DNA from: Actinomycetes bacterium
Lineage (GTDB): Bacteria; Actinomycetota; Acidimicrobiia; Spongiisociales; JAHEDJ01
Assembly (NCBI GenBank): GCA_024641245.1
Contig: JAHEDK010000023.1
Coordinates: forward strand, 1 to 42,856
Direction of reading: 5' to 3'
Length of the DNA: 42,856 bases
The notes under the pieces were generated by a model, which was not told the DNA's origin, did no database searches, and worked only from the letters and a program-made list of their open reading frames with translations. Position 1 is the first letter of the stretch, and each line of letters begins with the position of its first letter. A program made the translations under genes and the position numbers. Positions 1-6,648 of this stretch are shown one piece after another.

Positions 1-150
1 TCCGGCTCGGTCATGTCACAAGTCGAACCCGAGATGCTGGAAGGCTACGACTGGGCCAAGGGCACGCTGCGGTTCCCAGTCGACAAGGTCCCCGCCGAGG
101 CGCTCATCCGCCGCCTCGTTGAGATCCGTGTGGCCATGCTCCACCAGTAG
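1..150 (+). CDS. DUF1801 (YdhG-like) protein, C-terminal part only
   Basis: The window opens inside this gene. The first 49 codons in frame 1 run to a TAG at 148-150. The fragment contains the segment EGYDWAKGTLRFPVD followed by a conserved IRRLVEIR helix. It matches the C-terminal 49 residues of the complete DUF1801 gene at 2113-2457 at most positions, and no gap is needed. DUF1801 proteins are small iron-chaperone-like or frataxin-like folds of uncertain cellular role, so no reaction is assigned. The upstream part lies outside the window. It is probably the older or younger half of a local duplication with 2113-2457. Confidence 0.8.
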   Translation, partial: SGSVMSQVEPEMLEGYDWAKGTLRFPVDKVPAEALIRRLVEIRVAMLHQ

Positions 151-197
151 CGGGAAGCCGAGTTCGTGCAGGGAGGCCAACCTGGCAGGACCTACGG

Positions 198-761
198 CTA
201 GCGCTTCACCCGGTGGCGGAGGTAGACGACTCCGGAGCTGTAGGTGCGGGTTTCGACGAGTTCGAGATCTACTCTGCGCTCGCGATGGGGAAAGAACGGA
301 ATGCCGCCACCGACCAGTACGGGGTAAACCATGGCCCGGTACTCGTCGATCAGACCCAACTCGGCGGCCTCGGCGGCGAGCGTGGCGCCGCCGATCGCGA
401 TGTCACGCTCTCCCGGTTCGGCTCGCAGCCGCTCGATCTCCTCCGCCACGCCGCCGGTGGCCAGACGGGCCACGCCCTCCACCGCCGACAACGTTGCGGA
501 GAACACCACCTTTGGGAGCGGCTTCCACAGGGCGGCCCACTCGAGCTCCGCTTCGTCGAGCGATGGGTCCTGGTCGGCGGTCTCCCAATACAGCATCGTC
601 TCGTATAGCCGCCGTCCCATCAGGTGGACGCCGACCTCCCGAATCTCATCGATCCAGAAGCGGAAGACTTCTTCGTCGGGTGCCGTCCAGTCAAAGTTCC
701 CGTCCGGCCCAACGATGTAGCCGTCAAGTGAGACGTTCATCGAGTAGGTCACGCTTCGCAT
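198..761 (-). CDS. Dihydrofolate reductase family protein (RibD C-terminal-like)
   Basis: This 187-aa protein belongs to the DHFR-like/RibD C-terminal fold, NADPH-dependent reductases usually of unknown substrate. Visible motifs are SLDGYI near residue 11, MGRRLYETM near 48, a GGATL loop near 122 that typically contacts the nicotinamide cofactor, and a PVLVGGGIPFF strand near 145. The start ATG at 761 is preceded by GAGGGG about 8 nt upstream. A longer in-frame start at 818 would add 19 residues with no family resemblance and was set aside. It is transcribed against the DUF1801 and VOC genes around it. Stand-alone DHFR-like proteins often accompany VOC, YciI and DUF1801 genes in actinobacteria, as here. 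The family is certain; the substrate is not. Confidence 0.85.
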   Translation of the reverse strand: MRSVTYSMNVSLDGYIVGPDGNFDWTAPDEEVFRFWIDEIREVGVHLMGRRLYETMLYWETADQDPSLDEAELEWAALWKPLPKVVFSATLSAVEGVARLATGGVAEEIERLRAEPGERDIAIGGATLAAEAAELGLIDEYRAMVYPVLVGGGIPFFPHRERRVDLELVETRTYSSGVVYLRHRVKR

Positions 762-1048
762 CAGATGTCCCCTCTTGCCTGAAGGCGCAAGAGTACGAGC
801 GCCAGGCTCACCGCGCATAGTGAATCAACACAAAGGTTGCTGGTGGCGGCACTGGACCGTTGCCCACACGCTGCGACCACATGAATGCCCAGCAACGACG
901 GGTGATGCCTGCGGTGAAGGTGATGGGACTCCCACCGATCGTCTCGGTCCGCGCCCCTGATTGACCGTCCGGGCACGTAACCTTGGGTGCGTCCGAATCG
1001 GGCGTTGTCAGTCGGACGACAAGTCGCACACGGTGTCGGGAGGCATCC

Positions 1049-1471
1049 ATGCCCGAGATAAATCCGTATCTCAACTTTGGCGGGAACTGCGAGGAGGCTT
1101 TCCGGTTCTATCAGTCGGTGTTCGGAGGTGAGCTGTCCATCAATCGGTTCTCGGAGATGCCGTCCGACGGCTCATTCGAGGTTGACGGGGATCTGGTGAT
1201 GCATGTCTCGCTTCCGCTTGGCCAGGGACAGATCCTTATGGGCTCGGATCGACCCGACGCGATGGGCCCGACCACGAGAGGCGACAATGTCCAGGTGAGC
1301 ATCAGTCCGGCGAGCTCGGAAGAAGGCAAGCGGGTCTTCGATGCCCTAGCCGACGGTGGAGCAGTGGTGATGCCCTATCAGGCGACGTTTTGGGGTGCCG
1401 ACTACGGCGAACTGGTCGACAGGTTCGGTATCAACTGGATGGTCAACTACGACACCAGCCAAGAGCCATGA
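1049..1471 (+). CDS. VOC family protein, PhnB-like
   Basis: This 140-aa protein has the beta-alpha-beta-beta-beta modules of the vicinal-oxygen-chelate (glyoxalase/bleomycin-resistance) fold in the PhnB-like branch. The N-terminal signature PYLNFGGNCEEAFRFYQSVF and the C-terminal FWGADYGELVDRFGINWM are typical of the family. The ATG at 1049 has GGGAGG about 7 nt upstream. A longer frame from 983 is open but its extra 22 residues look non-coding. The PhnB-like branch often lacks the full glyoxalase metal site, so glyoxalase activity should not be assumed. It is followed by a second, distantly related VOC gene 90 nt downstream on the same strand. Confidence 0.85.
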   Translation: MPEINPYLNFGGNCEEAFRFYQSVFGGELSINRFSEMPSDGSFEVDGDLVMHVSLPLGQGQILMGSDRPDAMGPTTRGDNVQVSISPASSEEGKRVFDALADGGAVVMPYQATFWGADYGELVDRFGINWMVNYDTSQEP

Positions 1472-1561
1472 GCGATAGTGTCCTCGAATTGAAACTCCAT
1501 CTCTTGACTGTGGCTCACCCCAACCAGCACCGCGGTAGACGACACCCGAGGAGGCAATCGA

Positions 1562-2086
1562 GTGAACCCGCCCTATCCAATGTTGTGGTTCGACACCGAG
1601 GCGGAGGACGCTGCCCGGCTGTATACGTCGCTGTTTCCCGACTCGGGCATCACGGCGATCAGGCGATATTCCGATGGTGTTCCAGGTCGCAAGCCGGGGG
1701 ACGTGATGACGGTGGAGTTCACGCTGAACGGGACACGGATGTCGGCTCTCAATGGTGGGCCCGACTTCTCCTTCTCAGAAGCGGTGTCGCTGGTGGTGGA
1801 GTGTGAGGACCAAGCGGAGATCGATCGTCTGTGGGCTGCGCTCATCGCCGACGGCGGTCGCGAAAGCATGTGCGGGTGGTTGGTCGACCATTTTGGCTTG
1901 TCGTGGCAGATCGTACCGAAGAACATCGCCGAGCTGATCACACCGCCGGCGGCCTTGGCGGCGATGTTGGAGATGCGCAAGCTGGACATCGCCGCCCTCC
2001 GCGCCGCCGGCGAGACGGGTAGGAAGGATGGCATCACACAAGCACTGAGCCAGACCGATGCGATCGTCGCCGAACAGCACGGCTGA
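1562..2086 (+). CDS. VOC family protein, 3-demethylubiquinone methyltransferase-like (PhnB superfamily)
   Basis: This 174-aa protein starts at GTG 1562, with GAGGAGG about 6-10 nt upstream. The frame opens with PYPMLWFDTEAEDAARLYTS, continues with a VMTVEF strand and closes the VOC domain with CGWLVDHFGLSWQIVP. That is the pattern of proteins annotated from Pfam 3-dmu-9_3-mt, a name inherited from a mis-assigned methyltransferase. They are VOC folds and no methyltransferase motif is present. A helical tail of about 50 residues (AAMLEMRKLDIAALRAA region) follows the domain. It lies 26 nt before a DUF1801 gene on the same strand and is probably co-transcribed with it. Confidence 0.85.
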   Translation: MNPPYPMLWFDTEAEDAARLYTSLFPDSGITAIRRYSDGVPGRKPGDVMTVEFTLNGTRMSALNGGPDFSFSEAVSLVVECEDQAEIDRLWAALIADGGRESMCGWLVDHFGLSWQIVPKNIAELITPPAALAAMLEMRKLDIAALRAAGETGRKDGITQALSQTDAIVAEQHG

Positions 2087-2112
2087 GTGGGCCGGAGGGG
2101 AGGTCTGATCAA

Positions 2113-2457
2113 ATGACAGTCGACGAATACTTGGACGCGACGCCCGAACCGCAGCGCAGCACGCTGATCCAGCTGAGGGCCATGCTGGCGTCGATCCTCC
2201 CCAAGGCAGAAGAAGGCATCTCCCATGGTGTCCCGGCCTTCATAGTCCGTGGGAAGGCCGTGGCCGGCCACGCGGCCGCCGAACGACACTGCAGCTACTT
2301 CCCCCACTCCGGCTCGGTCATCTCACAGATCGAGCCGAAGCTACTGGAAGGCTACGACTGGGCCAAGGGCACCCTCCGGTTCCCAGTCGACACGGTCCCC
2401 GAGGAAACCCTCATCCGCCGCCTCGTCGAGGTCCGCCTCGTCATGCTCGAGGTGTAG
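2113..2457 (+). CDS. DUF1801 (YdhG-like) protein
   Basis: This complete 114-aa DUF1801 protein has the expected length for the family. The fold is shared with an iron-chaperone-like group related to frataxin/YdhG, but the physiological role is unsettled. It begins TVDEYLDATPEPQRSTL, has the central GVPAFIVRGK segment and the family block EGYDWAKGTLRFPVD near the end. A purine-rich GGAGGGGAGG lies before the ATG, although the spacing is somewhat long. Only 5 nt separate its stop from the YciI gene, so the two are likely co-translated. It is a close paralogue of the truncated gene at 1-150. Confidence 0.88.
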   Translation: MTVDEYLDATPEPQRSTLIQLRAMLASILPKAEEGISHGVPAFIVRGKAVAGHAAAERHCSYFPHSGSVISQIEPKLLEGYDWAKGTLRFPVDTVPEETLIRRLVEVRLVMLEV

Positions 2458-2462
2458 CGACG

Positions 2463-2789
2463 ATGAAGTACTTGATTTCGGTGATCGATGACACAACCGG
2501 CTTCGCCACCGCAACCGAGATAGCGGCCATCGACGCGTTCAACGAAGGTCTTCAGTCCCAGGGTCATTGGGTCTTCGCCGGCGGACTGGCGTCGCCCAGC
2601 ACCGCCACCGTCATCGACAACCGAGGCCCGAAGGCGGTGTTCACCGCCGGGCCGTTCCTGGCGTCGACGGAGTACGTCAGCGGCTTCTGGATCATCGAGG
2701 CACCCAACCTCGCCGCGGCTCTCGAGCTTGCCGCTGCCGCGTCAGCGGCCTGCAATCGGAAAGTCGAGGTGCGGTCGTTCCTGGGGTGA
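2463..2789 (+). CDS. YciI-like (YCII-related, DGPF-type) protein
   Basis: This 108-aa protein is of the YCII-related ferredoxin-like fold. The strand MKYLISVIDD opens it. The middle has the GHWVFAGGLASPSTATVI segment, and then GPFLASTEYVSGFWIIEA, which is the family's GPF(A)E..GG(F)W hallmark. The C-terminal helix-strand ends in VEVRSFLG. YCII proteins sit beside ECF sigma factors or in small-enzyme clusters, and their substrates are mostly unknown. It follows the DUF1801 gene by 5 nt. A second YCII protein is encoded at 24766-25095. Confidence 0.88.
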   Translation: MKYLISVIDDTTGFATATEIAAIDAFNEGLQSQGHWVFAGGLASPSTATVIDNRGPKAVFTAGPFLASTEYVSGFWIIEAPNLAAALELAAAASAACNRKVEVRSFLG

Positions 2790-2880
2790 GTCAACCGTTG
2801 GGCCTCGGTGGACAGGGTGATCCTGTCACAGTGGGTGGGTGCGTTACGATCGTCTGCGAAGCTAGGAGGATCGGGGAGCC

Positions 2881-3342
2881 GTGTCCACGCCGTCTGTGAC
2901 CTTTCGTACCACTCTGTCGTCGTTCGGCAACAATACGGGAATAGAAGTGCCACCCGAGCTGATGGAGCAGCTTGGCAGCGGGAAGCGGCCGGCCGTGGTG
3001 GTGAACGTGAACGGTCATGAGTACCGGAACACGGTCGGAGTGATGGCCGGCAGATACCTGGTGAGTGTCAGCGCTGCGGTTCGCAAGGCGACGGGTCTGA
3101 GCGGTGGTGATCCCATCGACGTCACGCTGACCCTTGCTGAGGAACCTCGACCGGTCGCCATGCCCGACGACTTCAAAGCAGCATTGGATCGTGAGCCCGG
3201 CGCAGCTTCTTTCTTCGCCGGGCTGTCCAACAGCCTTCAGCGGTACCACGTCGGGCTTGTTGAAGGCGCAAAGACACAGGAAACGCGGGATCGTCGAATC
3301 GCCAAGGCTGTGGGCCTCTTCCTCGCCGGCGAGAAGCGCTGA
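2881..3342 (+). CDS. DUF1905 plus YdeI/OmpD-associated domain protein
   Basis: This 153-aa protein has two small domains. Residues about 5-85 form a DUF1905 barrel (FRTTLSSFGNNTGIEVPPEL, then GHEYRNTVGVMAGRYLVSV). Residues about 95-153 form the helical YdeI/OmdA 'bacteriocin-protection' segment (MPDDFKAALDREPGAASFF, then a basic RDRRIAKAVGLF helix). The start GTG at 2881 has AGGAGG and GGGGAG just upstream. A possible TACGAT -10 element lies at about 2846-2851. The role is unknown; the bacteriocin label comes from a related family and is not evidence here. It stands alone, with 90 nt before it and about 230 nt after it. Confidence 0.85.
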   Translation: MSTPSVTFRTTLSSFGNNTGIEVPPELMEQLGSGKRPAVVVNVNGHEYRNTVGVMAGRYLVSVSAAVRKATGLSGGDPIDVTLTLAEEPRPVAMPDDFKAALDREPGAASFFAGLSNSLQRYHVGLVEGAKTQETRDRRIAKAVGLFLAGEKR

Positions 3343-3571
3343 GAGTCACGGCGTTTCGACGACGGCTCTGTTCTCCTCGAGTACGGCCTCCGTTGACGAT
3401 GCGATCCCTGGGACGCCGTTCGGAGTCGGTGAGTCAGTCGATGGGGCAAAGCGTGAACGACCGCCGGCCGACTCGACGGACGTGGGGATCGATCGCCTCG
3501 GCATGGCATGGATCCCTTGGGAGCGCTTCCTCTAGCCTTTGGTCGGGCGGATGAAACAGGAGCGAGCCGCA

Positions 3572-3940
3572 ATGGGGCAGACAGGCAACACGAAGCATCG
3601 GATCTACACGACGAGCGTTGCGAGTGTGTATCCGCAATATGTGAGGAAGGTTGAGCGCAAGGGCCGGACGAGCGTCGAGGTCGACGAGATCATCCGCTGG
3701 TTGACCGGCTACAGCGAGAAGGCACTCGAGTGTCACCTCACCGAGGAAACCGACTTCGAGACGTTTTTCGCCCAAGCTCCGAACCTGAACCCCGACCGGA
3801 GGCTCATCACCGGCGTCGTGTGCGGTGTCAGGGTCGAGGATGTCGAGGAACCGACCATGCGCGAAATCCGCTACCTCGACAAGCTGGTCGACGAGCTGGC
3901 CAAGGGAAGGGCCATGGAGAGGATTCTCCGGAACTCTTAG
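3572..3940 (+). CDS. DUF2200 family protein
   Basis: This 122-aa protein matches DUF2200 through most of its length: [20 protein letters not shown] near the N-terminus, IIRWLTGY in the middle, an [12 protein letters not shown] strand, and the C-terminal block [20 protein letters not shown]. The ATG at 3572 has AGGAG about 9 nt upstream. Earlier in-frame starts at 3539 (TTG) and 3551 (ATG) lack a site and family similarity. The biochemical function of DUF2200 is not known. It ends the run of small single-domain genes that begins at the left edge. Confidence 0.9.
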   Translation: MGQTGNTKHRIYTTSVASVYPQYVRKVERKGRTSVEVDEIIRWLTGYSEKALECHLTEETDFETFFAQAPNLNPDRRLITGVVCGVRVEDVEEPTMREIRYLDKLVDELAKGRAMERILRNS

Positions 3941-4552
3941 ACGTTCGGGAGTGCGTCCTCGAAGAGCAGGTGAGCAGGCCGATGCGATGGGCTGCTGCGC
4001 AGCGGGGGAGGACCGGCAGCGAAGCGCCTGTCGAGCGCGCGGTGCGCCGCCGACCCCATCGGGCCGGTAATGCCGGAAGAGGCGCCCGGGTGTCCGTCCA
4101 GGTGTCCGTCACAGAACCGAAAATGACCATGGAGGAGGACAAGCGACGATAGGCGAAATCTGTTGATCTACCTGGGGCTTCCGCCGATTCGCCTGTCGTT
4201 CCAATGTCCTTGTTCCGCCTTCACACAGCAAGAGTCGCGGGTTCGATCCCAGTAGCGCCCACCACACGAAAACCCCTGGTCAGCAGGGATGTCTCCGCCG
4301 TGTAGTCGTGCTTTCGTCTTCCCAGAGAATCCACTTGATCAGAGCCTTTGGTGTCGCCTGCCAGCGGGTCGCGACTTCGATCAGTTTCGGTGTTTAGGGG
4401 CGAGCCGAGGCAACTCGTCAAGACCTCGGGCGGATGGAAGATTGCCAACGTCCTCTTCCGCAACCGAGGCTGACCAGCCCGCACCCACCAGCGGGTCGGG
4501 CGCAATATCGCACACTCAGCCAAGTGTCCGGGATTGGCACGTACGCGAGCGG
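3941..4552. other. Gene-poor interval holding a tRNA fragment
   Basis: About 610 bases without a supportable gene. The only recognisable element is the tRNA-Val 3' fragment at 4219-4264 and the small hairpin behind it (CCCTG at 4274-4278 and CAGGG at 4284-4288). A direct repeat of GTGTCCGTC lies near 4090-4110. The short frames here have poor coding character, and the reverse frame that crosses the tRNA fragment translates it into a GATGIEPAT peptide, a known artefact of antisense tRNA. Confidence 0.6.
4219..4264 (+). pseudogene. tRNA-Val(CAC) 3'-half fragment, copy 1
   Basis: The sequence aligns base for base with the 3' half of a tRNA. Anticodon loop TTCACAC (4220-4226, anticodon CAC) is followed by a 5-nt 3' anticodon strand, a 5-nt variable region, T-loop TTCGATC (4242-4248), acceptor strand AGCGCCC, discriminator A and CCA (4262-4264). 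The 5' half is absent: no D-arm and no GGGCGCT strand precede it. The T-stem is damaged, since GCGGG faces CCAGT. A small CCCTG/CAGGG hairpin follows, like a tRNA terminator. It is most simply an integration-site remnant, because tyrosine integrases commonly use the anticodon-to-3'-end part of a tRNA. Confidence 0.75.
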
Positions 4553-4912
4553 TTATGTCAGATTGCGGAGGCGCAGGCTTCGGATTTGCTCGAAGTCGTT
4601 TCGGTTGCGTGTCGCCAGACCCAGCTTGTGTTCGATAGCCGTCGCGGCGATCAGGGCGTCGGGAAGTCGAATACCGCTCTCTCGGCGGATCCGCCCGGCT
4701 CGTTCCGCTACGGCACGTCCGATGGGAATCTCCCGAAACGGCGCTAGCAGAGTGCTCACCAGGTTGGATGCGGTGTTGCCAGCGAACAGTTCGGCTCTGG
4801 TGATTACCGAGTAGTGCAAACGGTGCCTACCGGGTACAAGTTGCCGAGCACCTCTCAGGTGATCGATGAAAACGTCGGTATCAACCAGGATGTCAACCAC
4901 GGTCCCATTCAT
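4553..4912 (-). CDS. vapC: VapC-type PIN-domain toxin
   Basis: This 119-aa PIN-domain protein is the probable endoribonuclease toxin of a VapBC pair. The acidic metal-binding residues are visible: D11 in ILVDTDVF, E41 in ITRAELF, D85 in RLPDALIAA, and D106 in the RNRNDF segment. Length and order fit VapC. The chosen ATG at 4912 overlaps the antitoxin's last 20 nt, the usual arrangement for translational coupling. A longer open frame to 5020 exists, but its extra residues overlap the antitoxin and are low-complexity. Substrate RNAs cannot be told from sequence; tRNA or rRNA cleavage is typical of the family. Confidence 0.9.
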   Translation of the reverse strand: MNGTVVDILVDTDVFIDHLRGARQLVPGRHRLHYSVITRAELFAGNTASNLVSTLLAPFREIPIGRAVAERAGRIRRESGIRLPDALIAATAIEHKLGLATRNRNDFEQIRSLRLRNLT

Positions 4913-5114
4913 CTCGACTGGGCACCGTGGCATCGGCTGCTGCTCCGAACGTTGCCGCAAGCGCGAGTTCCGGGTCGGGGTTCTCGTCCTCGAGGTAGAT
5001 GTCAAGGGCACGGCGGACAATTTCCGCCATGGTTACGCCCTCCACCTCGGCGAGGTAGTCAATTCTCCGACGCTGCTCATCGGTAAGGTACACCTGTGTA
5101 CGGATCGTCGACAT
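4893..5114 (-). CDS. vapB: VapB-type ribbon-helix-helix antitoxin
   Basis: This 73-aa antitoxin pairs with the downstream PIN toxin. The N-terminal strand TIRTQVYLTDEQRRRIDYLA and the helix EGVTMAEIVRRALDIYLED form a ribbon-helix-helix DNA-binding fold. The acidic C-terminal tail (DATVPSRDEWDRG) is the usual toxin-wrapping segment. The start ATG at 5114 was chosen because the fold begins there. It has no Shine-Dalgarno but sits 7 nt downstream of a TATACT -10 box, so the message is probably leaderless. The pair lies between two tRNA fragments, as expected for a mobile-island addiction module. Confidence 0.88.
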   Translation of the reverse strand: MSTIRTQVYLTDEQRRRIDYLAEVEGVTMAEIVRRALDIYLEDENPDPELALAATFGAAADATVPSRDEWDRG

Positions 5115-5151
5115 ACAGCACAGTATACAGCACCACATGGGCCGGGATCAA
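5113..5151 (-). promoter_or_regulatory. vapBC promoter and probable autoregulatory operator
   Basis: On the minus strand TTGATC (5151-5146), an 18-nt spacer and TATACT (5127-5122) make a good sigma-70-type promoter. The predicted transcription start falls at or beside the A of the vapB ATG (5114). Two direct copies of TGCTGTAT (5132-5125 and 5120-5113), 12 nt apart, cover the -10 box and the start codon. That is the position expected for binding by the ribbon-helix-helix antitoxin. Confidence 0.6.
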
Positions 5152-5695
5152 CGGTATGTGATGTAACGCACCTTTCGCCTACCTGTCCCAGAGCGAACCA
5201 GATCCCGCAACGCACCCACACATCTATCAGGCACCTCTGTGCTCGTTATTCGGGACGGTTCCCAGGAAAAGCGTCACTGGACGGTGCCTCGTCTGACTTG
5301 GAGTAGCGCAGTCGAAGGTGGCGTCGGCGAATCGCAATTCCGTACGAAGTAGGGAGCCTCATGACGAGGCTCCCTACTTCTTTAGATCGCGTTGGGTCGG
5401 TCGGATGGACGCAAGGGACGGTCGACCTTCCGAACGACGTCCCTCTCAGTCTGCAGATGATGAATCCGGGCATGTACGGACGGCCGTTCCGGGGGTCTGC
5501 CTCCAGATCTCTTCGATGAGGTCTTCGCCACCTCATTCGAACCGACCGACGATGATGACCTCGAAGCGATCTCCGACCTGTCGGGGCCTACCGAACACTC
5601 AGTAGGTCACATCGAGCCCGCACTCTTGAGCAGTAGCCTATCGTTCAAGCACACCCGCCTCCGGTGGGATGCAACCGACGACAGGGGACCCAATC
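5152..5695. other. Gene-poor interval with terminator and possible gene remnants
   Basis: No convincing gene. A plus-strand frame from about 5166 ends at TAG 5350-5352 inside the terminator stem. It could be read from GTG 5239 as a 37-residue peptide (VLVIRDGSQEKRHWTVPRL at its start), but no family is recognised. A second open stretch (about 5490-5690, containing LPPDLFDEVFATSFEP) has coding-like composition but no start, and may be the tail of a decayed gene. Both look like remnants. Confidence 0.4.
5347..5379 (+). terminator. Strong bidirectional-type terminator hairpin
   Basis: A perfect 14-bp inverted repeat AAGTAGGGAGCCTC (5347-5360) and GAGGCTCCCTACTT (5366-5379) with the 5-nt loop ATGAC. 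It is followed by CTTT and preceded by adenines, so it could act on either strand. No intact gene lies immediately next to it, which suggests that a gene on one side has been lost or is very small. Confidence 0.7.
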
Positions 5696-6163
5696 ATGAG
5701 ACGACCGCGACTGGTCGCACTGCTCGCGCTAGTAATGGTGATGGCGATCGGAGCACCTGGAGGTGCAAGTTCGCCACCGACCGACGTCAATATCGCGGTG
5801 GAGACCTCCCTCTTGGGGGCTCCGAGTCCGTTCGCGGCGTCAGGCCCGGCAGTTGACGACGGCCTGATATGCGGCGAGGGCATAGTTGTGGACTACTCGG
5901 GCAAGGTGACGGGGTTCTCCCCGACGGGCTTCAACTTCCAGGGGATCAAGCAATTCATTTGCGACGACGGATCTGGTGATTTCTTCGTGAACCTGCAGGC
6001 ACGGATCGACTTCAGGAAGGGCACCACCTTCAGCTGGAACGTCCTTGCGGGCACCGGAGCCTATGAGGATCTCCACGGCGCTGGCACCGGAGTCGGGCTG
6101 GAGACTTGCGGCCCCGATTGCATACTCGACGTCTACCAGGGCGGACTCCACATAGACCCGTAA
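5696..6163 (+). CDS. Secreted four-cysteine beta-rich protein of unknown function
   Basis: This 155-aa precursor has a clear Sec signal peptide: RRPR, then a hydrophobic core LVALLALVMVMAIGAP, and a likely cut around GGA-SS (residue 24-25). The mature part carries four cysteines (C59, C89, C138, C142), enough for two disulfides. It has a glycine motif, GTGAYEDLHGAGTGVG (119-134), like the repeated G-x-G-x-Y turn seen in small secreted beta-barrels. No enzyme motif is visible. The ATG at 5696 has AGGGGA about 7 nt upstream, and an earlier ATG at 5669 would place residues before the signal peptide. It lies between two tRNA-Val fragments and is followed by a terminator. Confidence 0.75.
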   Translation: MRRPRLVALLALVMVMAIGAPGGASSPPTDVNIAVETSLLGAPSPFAASGPAVDDGLICGEGIVVDYSGKVTGFSPTGFNFQGIKQFICDDGSGDFFVNLQARIDFRKGTTFSWNVLAGTGAYEDLHGAGTGVGLETCGPDCILDVYQGGLHIDP

Positions 6164-6228
6164 CCCACTCCAGTTCGGGCTGGTCCTCCGGCGATGAGGG
6201 TCAAATCGGGCTGGGTTGCCGGCAACAA

Positions 6229-6259
6229 GAAGGGACCCCGCTCCGGCGAGGGTCCCTTC
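6229..6259 (+). terminator. Hairpin terminator after the secreted-protein gene
   Basis: A perfect 10-bp stem GAAGGGACCC (6229-6238) and GGGTCCCTTC (6250-6259) with an 11-nt loop, 66 nt after the stop. The trailing sequence is CACGTTC, not a uniform T run, so its efficiency is uncertain. Confidence 0.6.
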
Positions 6260-6314
6260 CACGTTCACCTGAAGGGAAGCGTCACCCGCGGGAACTCCTC
6301 GACTCATTCAACTT

Positions 6315-6353
6315 CGGCAAAGGTCACTGGTTCGATCCCAGTAGCGCCCACCA
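6315..6353 (+). pseudogene. tRNA-Val 3'-end fragment, copy 2
   Basis: The match starts near the 3' anticodon strand (GGCAA) and continues with variable region AGGTC, a perfectly paired T-arm (ACTGG, TTCGATC, CCAGT), acceptor strand AGCGCCC, A and CCA (6351-6353). This copy is the best preserved and shows what the donor tRNA looked like. Nothing 5' of the anticodon stem resembles a tRNA. CACGAA follows, as after copy 1. The antisense translation gives VGATGIEPVT, a common false protein signature. It is interpreted as an attachment-site remnant bounding the 2-kb VapBC segment. Confidence 0.78.
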
Positions 6354-6648
6354 CACGAAGCCCGATATACGTCGAGAGGCGCAACGGTGTCCCGCTGGGA
6401 ACTCGGGGCTCGCTGACGAGGAGACGAGATACAAGTGCAGCGAGCGCCTCCTCGAGGAGGGTTGCGTCGTTGCTCCCCGAGCTCATTCGCCGAGCTTCCT
6501 CGAGAAGCGAACGCTACATCCGCAACCAGGTCGACTGCAATCGCACACAGTCGCGCCGATCTGGTTTATTCGGAGAGATGGTCCGAGGCGAGTATTCGCC
6601 GTAGCCTCTAGTCTATGTGTCGGGTAGGGTCCGGCGTGGGAGACTCAC

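Larger units (their letters stand above)
6164..6648. other. Interval with terminator and tRNA fragment copy 2
   Basis: It holds the terminator at 6229-6259 and the tRNA fragment at 6315-6353. Between the fragment and the next gene (295 nt) I see only a perfect 14-bp palindrome CCTCCTCGAGGAGG (6447-6460) and a small GGCGA-GTAT-TCGCC hairpin (6587-6600) upstream of the iron-sulfur/Usp gene. A TAGTCT at about 6609-6614 could be its -10 box, but no -35 is clear. Confidence 0.5.

Noticed and set aside
4219..4264. Possible intact valine tRNA
   Set aside because: No 5' acceptor strand or D-arm precedes the anticodon loop, and the T-stem does not pair.
4221..4523. Reverse-strand frame ending in GATGIEPATLAV, and a similar one at 6304-6486 (GATGIEPVTFAEVE)
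   Set aside because: These are antisense translations of the tRNA fragments; the GATGIEP string is a well-known false protein signature.
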